Of a DNA stretch of 64,000 nucleotides, positions 43,601 through 53,335 are shown one piece after another. Position 1 is the first letter of the stretch, and every line of letters starts with the position of its first letter. Source of the DNA: Dendrobium chrysotoxum (Eukaryota; Streptophyta; Magnoliopsida; Asparagales; Orchidaceae); NCBI GenBank assembly GCA_019925795.1, contig CM034300.1, positions 72,829,021 through 72,893,020 of the forward strand, given 5' to 3'. The notes under the pieces were generated by a model. That model did no database searches and was not told the origin of the DNA. It saw only the letters and a list, made by a program, of their open reading frames with translations. A program made the position numbers and the translations under genes.

Positions 43601-46600
43601 TGCAAATCGGTTTTGAAAATCTAAATTTTTTTCTACAAAATCTGATTTCAGTTGACCAAATTCCCCCTCCAACACTTCTACTTTCCTTCCGACCATTGAT
43701 ACCCTAGATCAACGGGCTCTGATAGCAATTTGATAGGAATCGCTTGTAGAAAATCAAAAATTCCCTTATTGAAATTTAATTTCAGCAATTGGTAAAAGCA
43801 AAAATTACAAAGACTATGGAGGAAAAAATCAGAATTGAACTTTTTGATTGATAGTAGATGAAGAAAAATAGCAAGATGCAATGGATCTTCTATTGGAGAG
43901 GAAGATCCGTCTCTCCCAAATCTCTAGACTCCGTTAGAGCCAGCTCAAGAACACAAGAAACCTAATTTCAGCAAAAATCAGAGATCAGATCCTAACCCTA
44001 GCCTCCCCCAAGCCTTCTTAATACAAAACTACCCTTGCTATTTGAATTTCCCTCCTAATCCTCCCCCAAATCCCACCTTAATTAAGCTTGTGGGCCCCAC
44101 ATAAAGTGGGCAGCAAAGAGGAGGGTGGAACCCTCCTATTCTGCCTTCTATAGACCTGGACCGATCCTGGTTGGGTCGGCTGGACCGGGCTAGGACCCAA
44201 TCTAACACTCTTGGTGGTTTCTAGACAGTAAAAGTTTGCATAGGAACCTTTGCATTGCACGGGATCCATCTTTCTACTGTATAATGGCTGAGGAGGTGCA
44301 TAATTCTGATATAAAAGGAAGTGAAGCTTCATTTTTGGTATCAACATTTAGGAGCATGTGTGTGAAGATCTTCAGGTAAAGATTAGATTAGTATTCCCTT
44401 TTGTGGTTCTTATATTTATATAAGATACTGAAGCGTTCCTTTAGTTTGACCTGAGAGAATTGAGGTTCCTTTTTGCGGTTAGAAAGGTGTATTTAGTTCT
44501 TGAGAAAAGTGTTTTCTTTACCTGATTGAGTTGTAGATCTTTAAGGCTTACTGACAGTAGATAAGTTTCTCTCTCCACTTCTGCAATGAATGCTGCCACT
44601 TAAACATATAAAGCTGTGCATCTTTTGTATCGTTAGATCTCTCTGATATTTATTTTGTGTGTTCATTTAATTCATTATGGTGGGCACTTCCACATTACCG
44701 AGTTGTTTGCTCTAACCATAGTAGCTTTTTTTTTTTAACAATGAACAAGAGGAAAGAGGAAAGAGGTATACGTTCATGTGCATGATGGAACACGAGAAAA
44801 AAATAGATAAGTTTTTATTGTCAGAATGGATTTCTAAAATCCCTTAAATGGACAAGATATAACTAAATAAATAATATAATAGACATAAGAAGTTTTTGGA
44901 AATCCATTCTGTAATAGCGGGGACTCCATGAGTGCAGCGATGGGTAGAGCACTAGTTTGCAAAAGCACAGAAATGCTGGTAAGTTTGTGAGGCAATGAAT
45001 TTGGAAATCTCCCGATTCGGGTGAATTCCAATTTCATCAAAAATGAGTTATTGGAGATATTCAAAATCCCTTAGAGAAATATTTTGTATTTATTTTACTC
45101 TCAATCGAACACCTAAAAATTTAAAATCCCTATATTTCAAATGCATTACACTCCTAATGCTTGCAACCAAACATGCCCAAAATAACTTCAATTTTTATGT
45201 CCACATTGGAATATGTTTAAAGTCATGATATGAAAAGTTAGGCTACTTTCAATTAAAAGAGATTTTTATCTATGCATGTATACTTATATTATTAAATATA
45301 CATATACAGAAAAAAAGCACACATACAAAATACATGTGCATCAAAAACCATCAAATTAATGCCAAACTATTAAATTTTGAAAAAAAAAAAAAGAGTGCAT
45401 GAGGAGCAGCCGTCTTGAAAAGTAGAAAACTTGAAGCAAAGTATAACACAACCAAAATTTGCACAAAATTGACATTATGGTCCAACAATTGCACAATTTA
45501 ATAAAATATTGTAATACAAAATTTTCCTGCTTAGCCAGTCATAATCATATATGTCTATTTTAACAATAGCTAAACTAATAAAATATTGAAGGTGGTTAGA
45601 AAGAGGACATTAATGAGGATAATTACAAGATTAGTTTGTTTTTAGGTTTAGGTCCTATTTTCATGCTTGTAATTAGTTAGATTTTAAATTCTTTTGATTT
45701 TTTTTGAAAATTTAGTGAAGTATATAAATAGACACTCATTGTACATAATTTTCATGATAATTTGAATGCAAATTTAATAATTCTCCAAACTCTTTCCCTC
45801 TCTTAAAGTTGTCAACCCTTCTCTCATTTAAAAATCCCTTGGCTGGATAGATACTCTCTCTCTCCCCTCATTCTCCCTCTAGGAGATCTCTCTACCGAGA
45901 ATCTCTCTCTACTTGAGCACATAAGGGAGAATGGATTCACTTCTAAGAAAATGAAGAAAGAAGATGAAAGAAGGGGATGCAATCCAATAAGTTGAGGAAG
46001 CCATCATCCAATATCTACACTATAATTCTAAATTTATTCAATCGATATTAGTTTCAATTATCTCTCCAAATTTCTTAAAACATTCACCACTCCCTGACAA
46101 TGTATTCCATATCCCTACTTGGCTGAACCTTCAATAGAAATCCATCCCTTGGTTGAGTTTGAAATGCCTTATCTTCCAAATTCCACAATTTAGAAGGCCA
46201 CTGATGTACATTTTTTTCGGCATATCATCCAAAGACTATCACTAACCTATATCCCCATCATCGTCTGGGTTCAAAGAAGATTTTTCAATAACCCCATCAA
46301 TCCAAGGTCAAAATTTTCATTTCATTTTTTTCTTCCAAATTTACCAAGTATGAGTAGGGGTGTCAATATTTGACACAATCCAAAAACCCAACCCGAACCG
46401 AAAATTAGGGGTCCGGGTCAACCCGTTTGAAAAATAGGTCAGGTTCAGGTTAACCCGAAAACCTGAAAGCAACCCGAAACTAACCCGCTCCTACGCATGG
46501 ATCGCCTTGTGCTCGCGGTCACCTTGTGCTCGCATGCTAGCCCGCCCCTGCTCGCGCTCTCCCGCCTCTACACTTGAATGTCTGCTCGCCTACTCGCTGC

Positions 46601-46997
46601 GCGTACTCCAACTGAGTTAGCGGGTTGGGTTGAATAGAGTTAGAGGAGGGTCAGGTTCGGGCCTGGGTTTGTGACCCGTTTAGCTAACCGGATCAAGTCA
46701 GTTGAAGGCGGGTTAATTTCGGGTTGGATCCGAACCCGACCAAAAAATCCATTTTAACACCCCCTAAGTATCAGGGTAACTTGAGAGAGAATAAAAAAAT
46801 GACCGCTTAAACCACCCAATGTGTATTGATAGTATATTTATTATGCAAAGATTTCCATTGATGAAATAGTTCTAGATCAAATTGTTAATATTCAACATGC
46901 AAAGACTTCAATGAAAATGTGACAACATATCAAGTAAATAATAATATCCCTTATCAAAAGGCAAGTAAAATATGTAAAATTTTTAGCACCATCACCA

Positions 46998-47086
<89 letters not shown>

Positions 47087-48319
47087 CTAACATACCAGAT
47101 TTTGAAGAACTAAGTCCTATAAGGATTTAGTAGTAAATTTGAACAAATCAAAGGAAATCAAATACCCGATGGTTGAAAATCAAGGTAGAAAGTTATATCT
47201 CATTAATTCTCCTTCAAAGTAATTTAATTCCAACAAAAAAAATAAAAAAAAGTCACTTTAAAGGTTTAACCAGTAGACACTTACATTGATAGTTTGGAAA
47301 TTACTATCTTTATGCATGTAAAGATTCAATAGGAACTATGGTTGCTATCAAACTTCAATTTCTTTGAACTAAATGCATGTACCTCCGCATCAACCAAATA
47401 TGATAACTTAACGGGGTAAATAAATTTATCAAAAGGCAAGAATACACAACAAGATTAACCATTTCTTGCGCAGCACCTTTACAAACACAAGAAAATATTA
47501 TCTGGTAGAATATCATACAAGTACAGTTGAACTTTTAATTAGTTATTATGATTTCATAAAACTAAGATAATATTCATCAAAGGTTAAATATGAATTGAGT
47601 ATTGTGGGAATCAATCAGCCAAAGGCACAATGATCTTTATTTAATCTTCTTCAAATGTGGTTTACAGCAGCTATTGTTAAGAACCATCATGATTGTTCTT
47701 TTTTTCCTTTTTATCATTGCAAGGATTTGAACCTTGCACATCTAAACTTTAGAGATCAAAGGCAACGCCTACACAATATTTTAGATTCTGAGACTAAATG
47801 AAAAGCAAAGGCAACCAACATAGAAAATAAATAACTTATAGGTCGCACTATCAAACTATAAGACTCACATATAAGAATCCAGTTCTTAATCACTTCAATT
47901 CTCTCCACTTAAAATCATTTAACTTCAAACGAAAAAAGCCATCTTTTCCCATCCAGTCATCCATCCTACTCTCTGAAGATAATTTTGGTAAAACATCAAT
48001 TAAAAAAAATGGATCACCAGCATCCCTGGCCTGTCTACTTTAATCAGTTCCGAGGATTTAAAACCCTATCAGCAAAAATAAATAAAAATCCTAAACAAAA
48101 AATATCAGAAGCTTTCGTTATGTATTCAAAATTCGATCTTTCTTGAGCAGCCGATATTGACTCTCTCACCATCTAGGCTTCCAAAACCCTAATTCAAATT
48201 TTCGAATAAAAAGGAGAAATAAATTACGCCGGAACTTGTTTTAAAACAATGGAAATGCTTGCTTCGAGTGAAACCCTAATTAGAGAGGCCAAATTCCATA
48301 CCTGGAACTCGTTCTCCAT
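34583..48319 (-). CDS. ARD: acireductone dioxygenase (ARD), methionine salvage
   Basis: Seven exons give a 199-residue protein, the usual length for plant ARD. The enzyme splits acireductone with O2: with Fe it yields 2-oxo-4-methylthiobutanoate plus formate, closing the Yang (methionine salvage) cycle that recycles methylthioadenosine from ethylene and polyamine synthesis. Cupin metal ligands are all present: H99, H101 and E105 in EEHLHTDEEIRY and H144 in PAGIYHRF, with spacing 2/4/39 as in eukaryotic ARDs. Other signatures: VIQAWYMDDSDEDQRLPHHR, RLFVGEPVWTPYNRPHDHLP. Exons 2-7 are continuous in phase and certain. Exon 1 (six codons) is inferred and lies 12.5 kb upstream across a repeat-filled intron. 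Probably cytosolic or nuclear, as no targeting signal is seen. Confidence 0.9.
34734..34804 (-). CDS. ARD: ARD exon 6
   Basis: Residues 156-178 plus two bases: ALRLFVGEPVWTPYNRPHDH LPAR across the junction. Acceptor TTCACAG at 34805, donor GCGAG|GTAAAA at 34733. Confidence 0.95.
35126..35250 (-). CDS. ARD: ARD exon 5 (fourth metal ligand)
   Basis: Residues 114-155: GYFDVRDEKDQWIRI, then KKGGMIVLPAGIYHRFTLD with ligand H144. Acceptor TTTAAG at 35251, donor ATAAAG|GTATAA at 35125. Confidence 0.96.
35331..35445 (-). CDS. ARD: ARD exon 4 (metal ligands HxH...E)
   Basis: Residues 76-113 plus one base. Contains CPEKLPNYEAKIKSFFEEHL and HTDEEIRYCVAGS, giving metal ligands H99, H101 and E105. Acceptor CTCAG at 35446, donor AAGCG|GTAAAG at 35330. 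Confidence 0.96.
35552..35646 (-). CDS. ARD: ARD exon 3
   Basis: Residues 44-75: ELGIISWRLNANDYENDEAL then KKIREARGYNYM. Acceptor TTTGTAG at 35647, donor TACATG|GTCACC at 35551. The reading frame is continuous with exons 2 and 4. Confidence 0.95.
35735..35846 (-). CDS. ARD: ARD exon 2
   Basis: Residues 7-43 plus one base: EGKEEVIQAWYMDDSDEDQR then LPHHREPKQFVSIDRLA, the diagnostic ARD N-terminal block. Acceptor ATCTAG at 35847, donor GCAG|GTACGT at 35734. Confidence 0.95.
36220..36720 (-). mobile_element. highly diverged LINE fragment
   Basis: The minus strand reads VTEMRMLRWICGKI, the hallmark of the LINE C-terminal tail, inside otherwise broken sequence. Distinct from, and adjacent to, the younger LINE at 36778. 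Confidence 0.6.
36778..37986 (-). mobile_element. LINE 3' half with RT motifs, copy 3 (1.2 kb)
   Basis: Perfect 13-bp target duplications TCTAATAATCCAA at 36765-36777 and 37987-37999. The minus strand carries reverse transcriptase pieces GFMLGRSTMEAIHFLRGLRE, MIFIDLEITYDKV and EDVPWCMLFDDDIFF (the YADD-type catalytic box is FDDD here), then the RW(M)SGF tail region and a (TTG)n end. Frameshifted and stopped; 5' truncated. Confidence 0.93.
38010..38546. other. left flank of the gypsy insertion, possible gene fragment
   Basis: Short open stretches exist on both strands (for example the minus ORF 38076-38309, and MGSVEEIKSGGDNQTEDATM on plus), and sequence right of the gypsy element (44208-44390) continues open on plus. 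I could not assign a family. Confidence 0.25.
38547..39039 (-). repeat. 3' LTR of gypsy element (493 bp)
   Basis: Plus-strand ends TGATAGGGAACGC and GGTCTAACA, so TG...CA. Highly similar to the LTR at 43731 except for a replaced stretch near 38810-38865. Confidence 0.93.
39041..39058 (-). other. polypurine tract of gypsy element
   Basis: Minus strand CTTTGGGAAGGGAGTA lies directly against the 3' LTR. Confidence 0.8.
39147..40481 (-). pseudogene. gypsy integrase region
   Basis: Pieces in several frames: HSGTEDMQKT (H...H zinc-binding region), EEVTMDFIDGLTRSEGFTVI (integrase core with catalytic Asp), MTPFKVLYGRDPSHLV, and the C-terminal RIGAVAYRLKL...VFHASQLRRVVGD. Stops and frameshifts between them. 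Confidence 0.88.
40482..40813 (-). pseudogene. gypsy RNase H
   Basis: Reads VDTNAYGLGDILMQNHRPMA, LVYERELMAFVLAI stop KW, FIVRTDQRGLKFLLEQR and WLSKLLGYDFEIQYRSG, the gypsy RNase H pattern. At least two in-frame stops. Confidence 0.9.
40814..41530 (-). pseudogene. gypsy reverse transcriptase
   Basis: KFPLLMIDELLDELYGAVVF then TKMDLKSGYHQIRM, a frameshift near 41370, then EFLVMPFRLTNAPATFQSLL and VLVFFDDILVYSRS (catalytic FxDD). HMCEFLVMPFRLTNAP has R where Gly is usual. Confidence 0.93.
41483..41678 (-). repeat. 98-bp tandem duplication in the reverse transcriptase region
   Basis: 41483-41580 is repeated at 41581-41678 with very few differences (for example CAGTAAGACTTGACT versus CAGTAGGACTTCACT). 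98 is not a multiple of three, so it breaks the frame just upstream of the RT core. Confidence 0.93.
42070..42339 (-). pseudogene. gypsy aspartic protease
   Basis: MVVLIDSGATHNFISNQVVD contains the catalytic DSGA motif. The frame is open to 42070. Confidence 0.88.
42323..43696 (-). pseudogene. gypsy gag with zinc knuckle
   Basis: ATG at 43696, just after the primer site, opens a coiled-coil-like N-terminus (VEVLEGEFGQLKSDFVEKNL). The capsid core appears at 42808-43107 (LAWYQWRDMRRPIWSWREFK, VAEYHDRFEYLVSRLDKLSE). The zinc-knuckle variant CFRCDERYTPSHRC is at 42512-42553. Frameshifts at about 43283, 43105 and 42810. Confidence 0.9.
43711..43730 (-). other. primer-binding site of gypsy element
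   Basis: Minus strand TTGCTATCAGAGCCCG next to the 5' LTR resembles the initiator-Met tRNA complement TGGTATCAGAGC. Confidence 0.75.
43731..44207 (-). repeat. 5' LTR of gypsy element (477 bp)
   Basis: Plus-strand ends TGATAGGAATCGC and CAATCTAACA. Differs from the other LTR by scattered changes and one divergent patch near 43990-44030. Confidence 0.93.
46355..46766. mobile_element. hAT-like MITE, GACCCG-rich class (412 bp)
   Basis: Ends TAGGGGTGTCAATATTTG and TTTTAACACCCCCTA. Flanking octamers AGTATGAG (46347-46354) and AGTATCAG (46767-46774) match at 7 of 8. The interior is rich in ACCCGAACC/GGGTTAA words; a central CTCGC-rich segment differs from the copy at 7422. Confidence 0.75.
47010..47084. 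repeat. (TA)n microsatellite, about 37 units
   Basis: Long uninterrupted TA run preceded by (CATA)n. Confidence 0.97.
48302..48319 (-). CDS. ARD: ARD exon 1 (predicted, six codons)
   Basis: ATG GAG AAC GAG TTC CAG followed by donor GTATGG at 48301. It ends in phase 0, exactly what exon 2 needs, and gives MENEFQ-EGKEEVIQAW. Upstream is a GC-richer stretch to about 48465 resembling a 5' UTR, and the start of the intron contains TTAGGGTTT. No in-frame ATG exists next to exon 2, so a distant exon is required. This is the best candidate seen; a different upstream exon is possible. Confidence 0.58.
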
Positions 48320-48467
48320 CTCCTCTCCCCTCTTCGATTCCGAAATATCAAAAAGCTTAGAGGCAACGCGATGTGGCGTGTGTTGTCCAGCTTCCTTGGT
48401 CCCCAATAGACGAGGCTGCGTTTGTTCGAGATGTTGGTGCTCCGCCGGAACAACGGGAACCTCAACG

Positions 48468-48493
48468 TAATAATAATAATAATAATAATAATA
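48468..48493. repeat. (TAA)n microsatellite
   Basis: About nine TAA units in the predicted ARD promoter/leader. Confidence 0.95.
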
Positions 48494-48523
48494 CCTATTA
48501 AATAAGATATTTTAAGATTTAAA

Positions 48524-48533
48524 TTTATATATA
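48524..48533 (-). promoter_or_regulatory. candidate TATA box of the ARD gene
   Basis: TATATATAAA on the minus strand, about 205 bp upstream of the predicted ATG at 48319 and just upstream of a (TAA)n run. Depends on exon 1 being right, and the DNA here is AT-rich. Confidence 0.22.
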
Positions 48534-48539
48534 TAATAG

Positions 48540-49193
48540 GTGTATGAATTTATCTTAATGAGTTAAATATTTCAAAATAATAACAATAGTTGATAATGTC
48601 CTTGAAATAGTTATTTAATTGTAAAATTTTTAATTTTGATAATTTAAATACTTTATGGGTGTTTGGATTCAATTTAGGTATAATTGTAATTATTTTTAAC
48701 TAATTTTTAAATGTTTAATTAAGATTAAAATAAAAAAAATTATCATATTCATATGAAATTTAAGTAAACTTGTTGATAGAATAATAGTGAAATTTTGTAG
48801 TTAGGATTCGAACTCGTAACATACTAATTAAAAATAAGTTAGAAAAAATTAGCGGGCAAGATCTAAAAAAGATTTATAAATATTGGATAATTTTCATGAA
48901 ATTTTCTTAATTATATATGAGTTATTAAGATTTTAAAGAAACTTATCAAAATTCAATTGAAACACAATGAGATGAAATTCTAGAAATTAGGAAATTGAAA
49001 ATGTGAAATCAAATCAACATTATCAAAATTGAACTAACTCAATTCTCCTTGTTAAAAAAAATCATCATGAAAACTAAATTTAGTTGATATTATTTTTCTA
49101 AGATTTAATATATAATGTATAACTAAGATTTTTTTTGTTGTGTGATGAAAATAATTGTCAACCATGAATGGAGGTAATATTTGAGAGGTTATT
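48540..49193. other. AT-rich intergenic DNA, nothing identified
   Basis: No ORF, repeat or terminal structure recognised. Confidence 0.5.
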
Positions 49194-49719
49194 ATTTATG
49201 GCAAAATATTTGTAGTGGTAGAGAGATAGAGAGTATTTAACATCTTAATTTTATATAAAAATCTAACACATATAAATAAATAGGGATTTTCAGAGACGAT
49301 AGTGTTTTTCATGAAATTCCAAATAAATAAAATTTATGAGTTTGCCTCAGTTGAAACGATTCCATTAGTATTTGTCATCAGTTAAAAATGATGCATTTCT
49401 CCGTGATGGAAAAGATATTGATAGACATAAACTATATATTATATTTCCTGGTAGAGATTAGAAAAGCCCTGTGATATGGAAGTTGTTTTATGAGATTATT
49501 TGATGTTTATTTGATTGTACTCTTTTAAAAAGATTAATTAAGAGACCAAGAAGTCCATCATAAATCCTGATGCTGAAGTTAAAAGTAAAAGTTAGGTCGG
49601 TATCGATGAAATACATCAATCTTATAAGTGACAACATGCATTAACATTATTAGTGACGAGAGGTTACGACATGCATTAACATTGTTAGTGATGACAGACG
49701 ACAGAGTTGTGAGCATTGT
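49194..49719 (+). repeat. duplicated segment, copy 1 (left of the minisatellite)
   Basis: Aligns by eye with 53930-54424: shared ATAGACATAAACTATA, GATTATTTGATGTTTATT, CATAAATCCTG and GACAACATGCATT-like phrases in the same order. Unknown element type. Confidence 0.65.
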
Positions 49720-50430
49720 TGTAGCTTAGTGACAATAGTTAGACTATATTAGAGTGATGGTGGTTGAATGATCATAGTAAAGGAATTGTGGCCAGAGGAT
49801 TGAAGTTGGGTGATAGTGGTCAAAGGACCATAACAAAAAATGGTGATCGGAGGATCGTAATTAGATGATGATGTTTAGAAGACCGTAGTCGAGTGATGGT
49901 AGTTAAGGGATTATAATTGAGTGATAATGGTAAGAGGGTTATAGTTTGGCAATAGTGGTAAGGGGATCATAGTGGAGCGACTGTGATCAGATGATCATAG
50001 TTTGGTGACGACGATGATCAAATGATCATAGTCAAGCAATGGTGGCTGGTGGGTGGAGCATCAAAGTTGAATGACTGGGTCGGGGAATCATAGTCAAGCG
50101 ACGTGGGTTGAAGGATTATAGTCGGGCGAAAATGTTTAGAGGACTATAGTCGGGCAACAGAGGTCAAAACATTATAATCCGATGATAGTAATTAAATGAT
50201 TATATCCAAATGATAGTAGTTAGAGGATCACAATTAGATGATGGTGATTATAAGATCATATTGAGGTGATCGTAGTCGAAGGATTATAATCTGACAACAT
50301 TGGTCGGAGGATTATAATGAGACGATGGTTGTCAAGGACCTGTAGTTGGGCGACAATGATAGAAAGACTATAGTCTAGCAACAGTGGTCGAAGGATCATA
50401 GTCAACGACAGTGGTTAAAGAACTATACTT
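49720..50430 (+). repeat. 28-bp minisatellite, about 25 diverged units
   Basis: Units follow AGTCGGGCGACAGTGGTCGA AGGATCAT with many substitutions, keeping 28-bp spacing over long runs (for example 50125-50400). No long ORF. Confidence 0.85.
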
Positions 50431-51719
50431 AGGCAATGAGAAATTGATGATGTTGCTCAAGAGGTGATCTGACGGTGATGGTTGGGCAGTGGTCGAGTTA
50501 CGTTTTGGTAGTGATGCTCAAGTGGAGCTCCAAAACTCTACAAGCTTCTAAGCTCTCTTAAATGCCAAGTTAGGAACCCAAGCCCTTCTTCAAAAAGAGA
50601 GTGAGGGCCTATTTAAAGATTTTTGAAAGTGACATACAATATAAATATGGCTTAAAACTGAAAAATTTCATCTGCTCATATTGATTCCCTTAATTATATG
50701 TCATTCTTTTAACATTTAAGTGTCTTAATGATATAAAAATTATATGATTTTGGGATCTATGGATTTATCTCATCGAGACATTCGATTTCATTATTAGCAT
50801 GCTATATTAGGCTATTGTTGGGTCATCTAATTAATGCCTTAAAATTTTTAATTACACTTTAAATGTTTGATAAGTGTTCATTTGGACTCAGATTAGATCA
50901 CTTTTGATGTTTATGAGTTTATATCGTCAAGATGTTTGGTTCGAATGGAAGTTCGTTGAAATTAGAGTTTCGGTGGCTTTAAAGTTAATTATAGAAGTTT
51001 CTGATTAAAATATACATTGAGGTTTGGGTCTGATCAAGCCAATTTTTTTATGACAAATTAATTGTTTCCTACTTTTGAAAGTTGAAGCTTGTATCATTCA
51101 AAAAAATATATATTTAAGAAAAATTAATATTTTAAAAAGTTTATGAGACGTGGCAGCTTCCTAGACGTCAACATAGATCTCCTCTTAGGGTCATGAACCA
51201 AGCAAAACCTTCTTAATTATAATTTCAATTTATTTTAAGATGGTGCATTAATCAAAACAAAATTATTGAGAAAATTTGCTTTAAACTTTCAAATTGTTAA
51301 AAATTTAATGAATAATTAACTTGGGCTCCGAAAGTGTTCAAATTAAGTCTACATTAAAATATGAGAATGGGGACCCTAAAAACATTTGAAATAGATTGCT
51401 CAAGACAAAAAAAACTATCCCAAATATGCATAGACAGACTACCAGGCAACTGCCAACTAACTTTGTTGCTGTCAGGGGCACAATCGCTTGCTTGTAGTCA
51501 CAAATAATAATGATTTAAATAATGTGCAATTGTGAGCACCTATTCACCTGTAGTCACAACTCGCTCGCCTGTAGGCCTTTGAACTCCTTCCATTAAAAGA
51601 TAAAAAATAATTAATATTAATATTAATTTCTTTCCAAAAAAAAAAATTTCTCCAAAAAAAAAATGTTTTTGATTTTTTTCCTCTTGGATTTATAAATACC
51701 CTCATTAGAGCAAGGGTAG
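50431..51719. other. intergenic, nothing identified
   Basis: No gene or recognised repeat. Around 50515-50600 a segment with AGCTTCTAAGCTCTCTTAAA looks LTR-like but has no partner. Confidence 0.4.
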
Positions 51720-52350
51720 AGGTACAGTTCTCTTAATAGGCTCTAATTTATACTCTATAAAGGGGGTGAAAAAAAATTCTTTGAGAGTTTAAAAATAGTT
51801 GGAGATGATAAGACTCGTAGTCCCTACAGTAAGGCTTTGATGTTCTCTTGAAAAAGAAGTCGGCATCCCTTATCAGACGCATCAGTTCGAAGGGGCATGG
51901 TTCTATTGATAGGTTCCAAAATTTCCCCCATAAATTATAGAAAAATTATATGACATGATTTTAAAAATAATTGGAAGAGGTCAAGGCCCGTAATCTCTAT
52001 GATGAGGATTTGATCTTTCTTTGAAAAAGGAGTTAACTATCCTCCTCAAACGTCATGCTAGATTTGAAGATGGTCAATCGTTCCATTCTTAGGGAGAGTC
52101 TATGATCTTCCTTTGAGAAAGAAATTGATTGTCCTCATTATGCAAATTGGATTTGGAAGTTATTAAGATTTTCAATCATTGCAATGAGACTCCAGTCTTC
52201 CCTTGAAAAAAGAGTTTACTTTCCTCCTTATGTTGCCTAGATTCGAAGGCAATTAAAATTCCAACCACTAAGATGAGGCTTTGCTCTTCCCTTAAAAGAA
52301 GCTTTGACTATCCTCATCACACAGATCAATATTGGAGTTGGTCAATGCTT
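51720..52350 (+). repeat. diverged tandem repeats: two 171-bp then about four 90-bp units
   Basis: The phrase TGAGGxTTTGxTCTTCxxTTGAAAAA recurs near 51830, 52001, 52091, 52181 and 52271. The first step is about 171 bp, the others exactly 90. Flanking text in the first two units (TAATAGGCTC / TGATAGGTTC and AAAAATAGTTGGAGA / AAAAATAATTGGAAGA) confirms the longer unit. Confidence 0.75.
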
Positions 52351-53071
52351 ATTTTTGTGCTTCTTCTCTTAAAGTTATACCCTAGAAATTGAGATGTATT
52401 ATGGCTTGAGAGTTGAGACCAATTATTTTTTTAAAATGACTTTAAAAGAGAAGAGAATGCCCATAGACAGTACATTGAGTATCAATATTAATGATGGCAA
52501 GTATCAGTGTTAGCTTTGATGCCATTAGAATAATTTGAGATGTATTGTAATTGAGGTAGAAATTACATCCATGTTGCAAACATTAAGGAGGGAGAGATTG
52601 AAAGCTAAGGTGGGAGTTTGATGGTTATAGAAGACTTTATAAAATCTCTTGTTATGTTGATAAAAAGGTGTGTTGATATCATATACATTCAGTGGTCTAT
52701 ATATGGTATTGAAATAAAACTTCCTATTTTTATAGCCCTTAAAGATTTGTTTCGTCATCTAATATATAAAATTAACTGATGTTTACAATCAAGTGACTAG
52801 TAGTAATCATGATAATTAATGAGTTCTCAATCTTCTATGTAATAGTAATTTAATGCTTAAGAACTTGCCACCGTAAAGGATTAAACCTTTTTGGATGTCT
52901 GCATATTTTAGTATGATTAATATTTTGACATAATAATGACAAGCTTTACTAATGATTTAATTTTAACAAAGCTGTTTATTTGAACTAAGGAGGGTTATGA
53001 ATACTTTTTTTAGAAATTTATCTTTCTGCGGTTATCAGTGTGAGGTGCCACCCCAACCCTTAACCTATAAT

Positions 53072-53335
53072 GGAAGAAGTTGAGAGAAATCCACCAAGGA
53101 TATTTTACATGTCTGAGATTATTATTAGAGAATTGCTCAATGATATTAACATGAGTGAAATATATTAAGAAAAATCCACTAAAGATGTTTGCTCTATCTG
53201 AAGTTATTTGTCAGAGTATTACTTGATGATATTAAACTGTGTAGAAATTGTTGAGAAAAATCCATCAAGCATGTCTGATCTATTTGAAGTTGTTTATCAA
53301 AGCATTACTCAATGATATTGAATCACCATAGGATT
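53072..53335 (+). repeat. three tandem units of about 86 bp
   Basis: GAGAGAAATCCACCAAGGAT, AAGAAAAATCCACTAAAGAT and GAGAAAAATCCATCAAGCAT head successive units, each ending ATGATATTAA or ATGATATTGA. Confidence 0.8.

Larger units (their letters stand above)
38547..44207 (-). mobile_element. Ty3/gypsy LTR retrotransposon (5.66 kb, decayed)
   Basis: Order on the minus strand: LTR, primer site, gag, zinc knuckle, protease, reverse transcriptase, RNase H, integrase, polypurine tract, LTR, which is the gypsy order. All domains are present but broken by stops, frameshifts and a 98-bp internal duplication. Flanking pentamers CACTT (38542-38546) and CTCTT (44208-44212) agree at 4 of 5, compatible with a 5-bp target duplication. 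Non-autonomous today. Confidence 0.95.
35847..48301 (-). other. predicted intron 1 of ARD (12.5 kb, repeat-filled)
   Basis: Bounded by donor GTATGG (48301) and acceptor CTAG (35847) if exon 1 is right. It contains two LINE fragments, a gypsy element, a hAT-like MITE and a long (TA)n. Stretches 35850-36210, 44400-46340 and 47090-48200 hold no recognised feature. Around 45600-45950 a TATA-like GTATATAAATAG with CT-rich sequence downstream looks LTR-like but is unproven. Confidence 0.5.

Noticed and set aside
45600..45950. Possible solo LTR with TATA-like box
   Set aside because: No partner copy, no TG...CA ends and no target duplication could be found.
49720..50430. CRISPR-like array of 28-bp repeats
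   Set aside because: There are no spacers: units abut directly and diverge throughout, which is a minisatellite in a plant nuclear genome.
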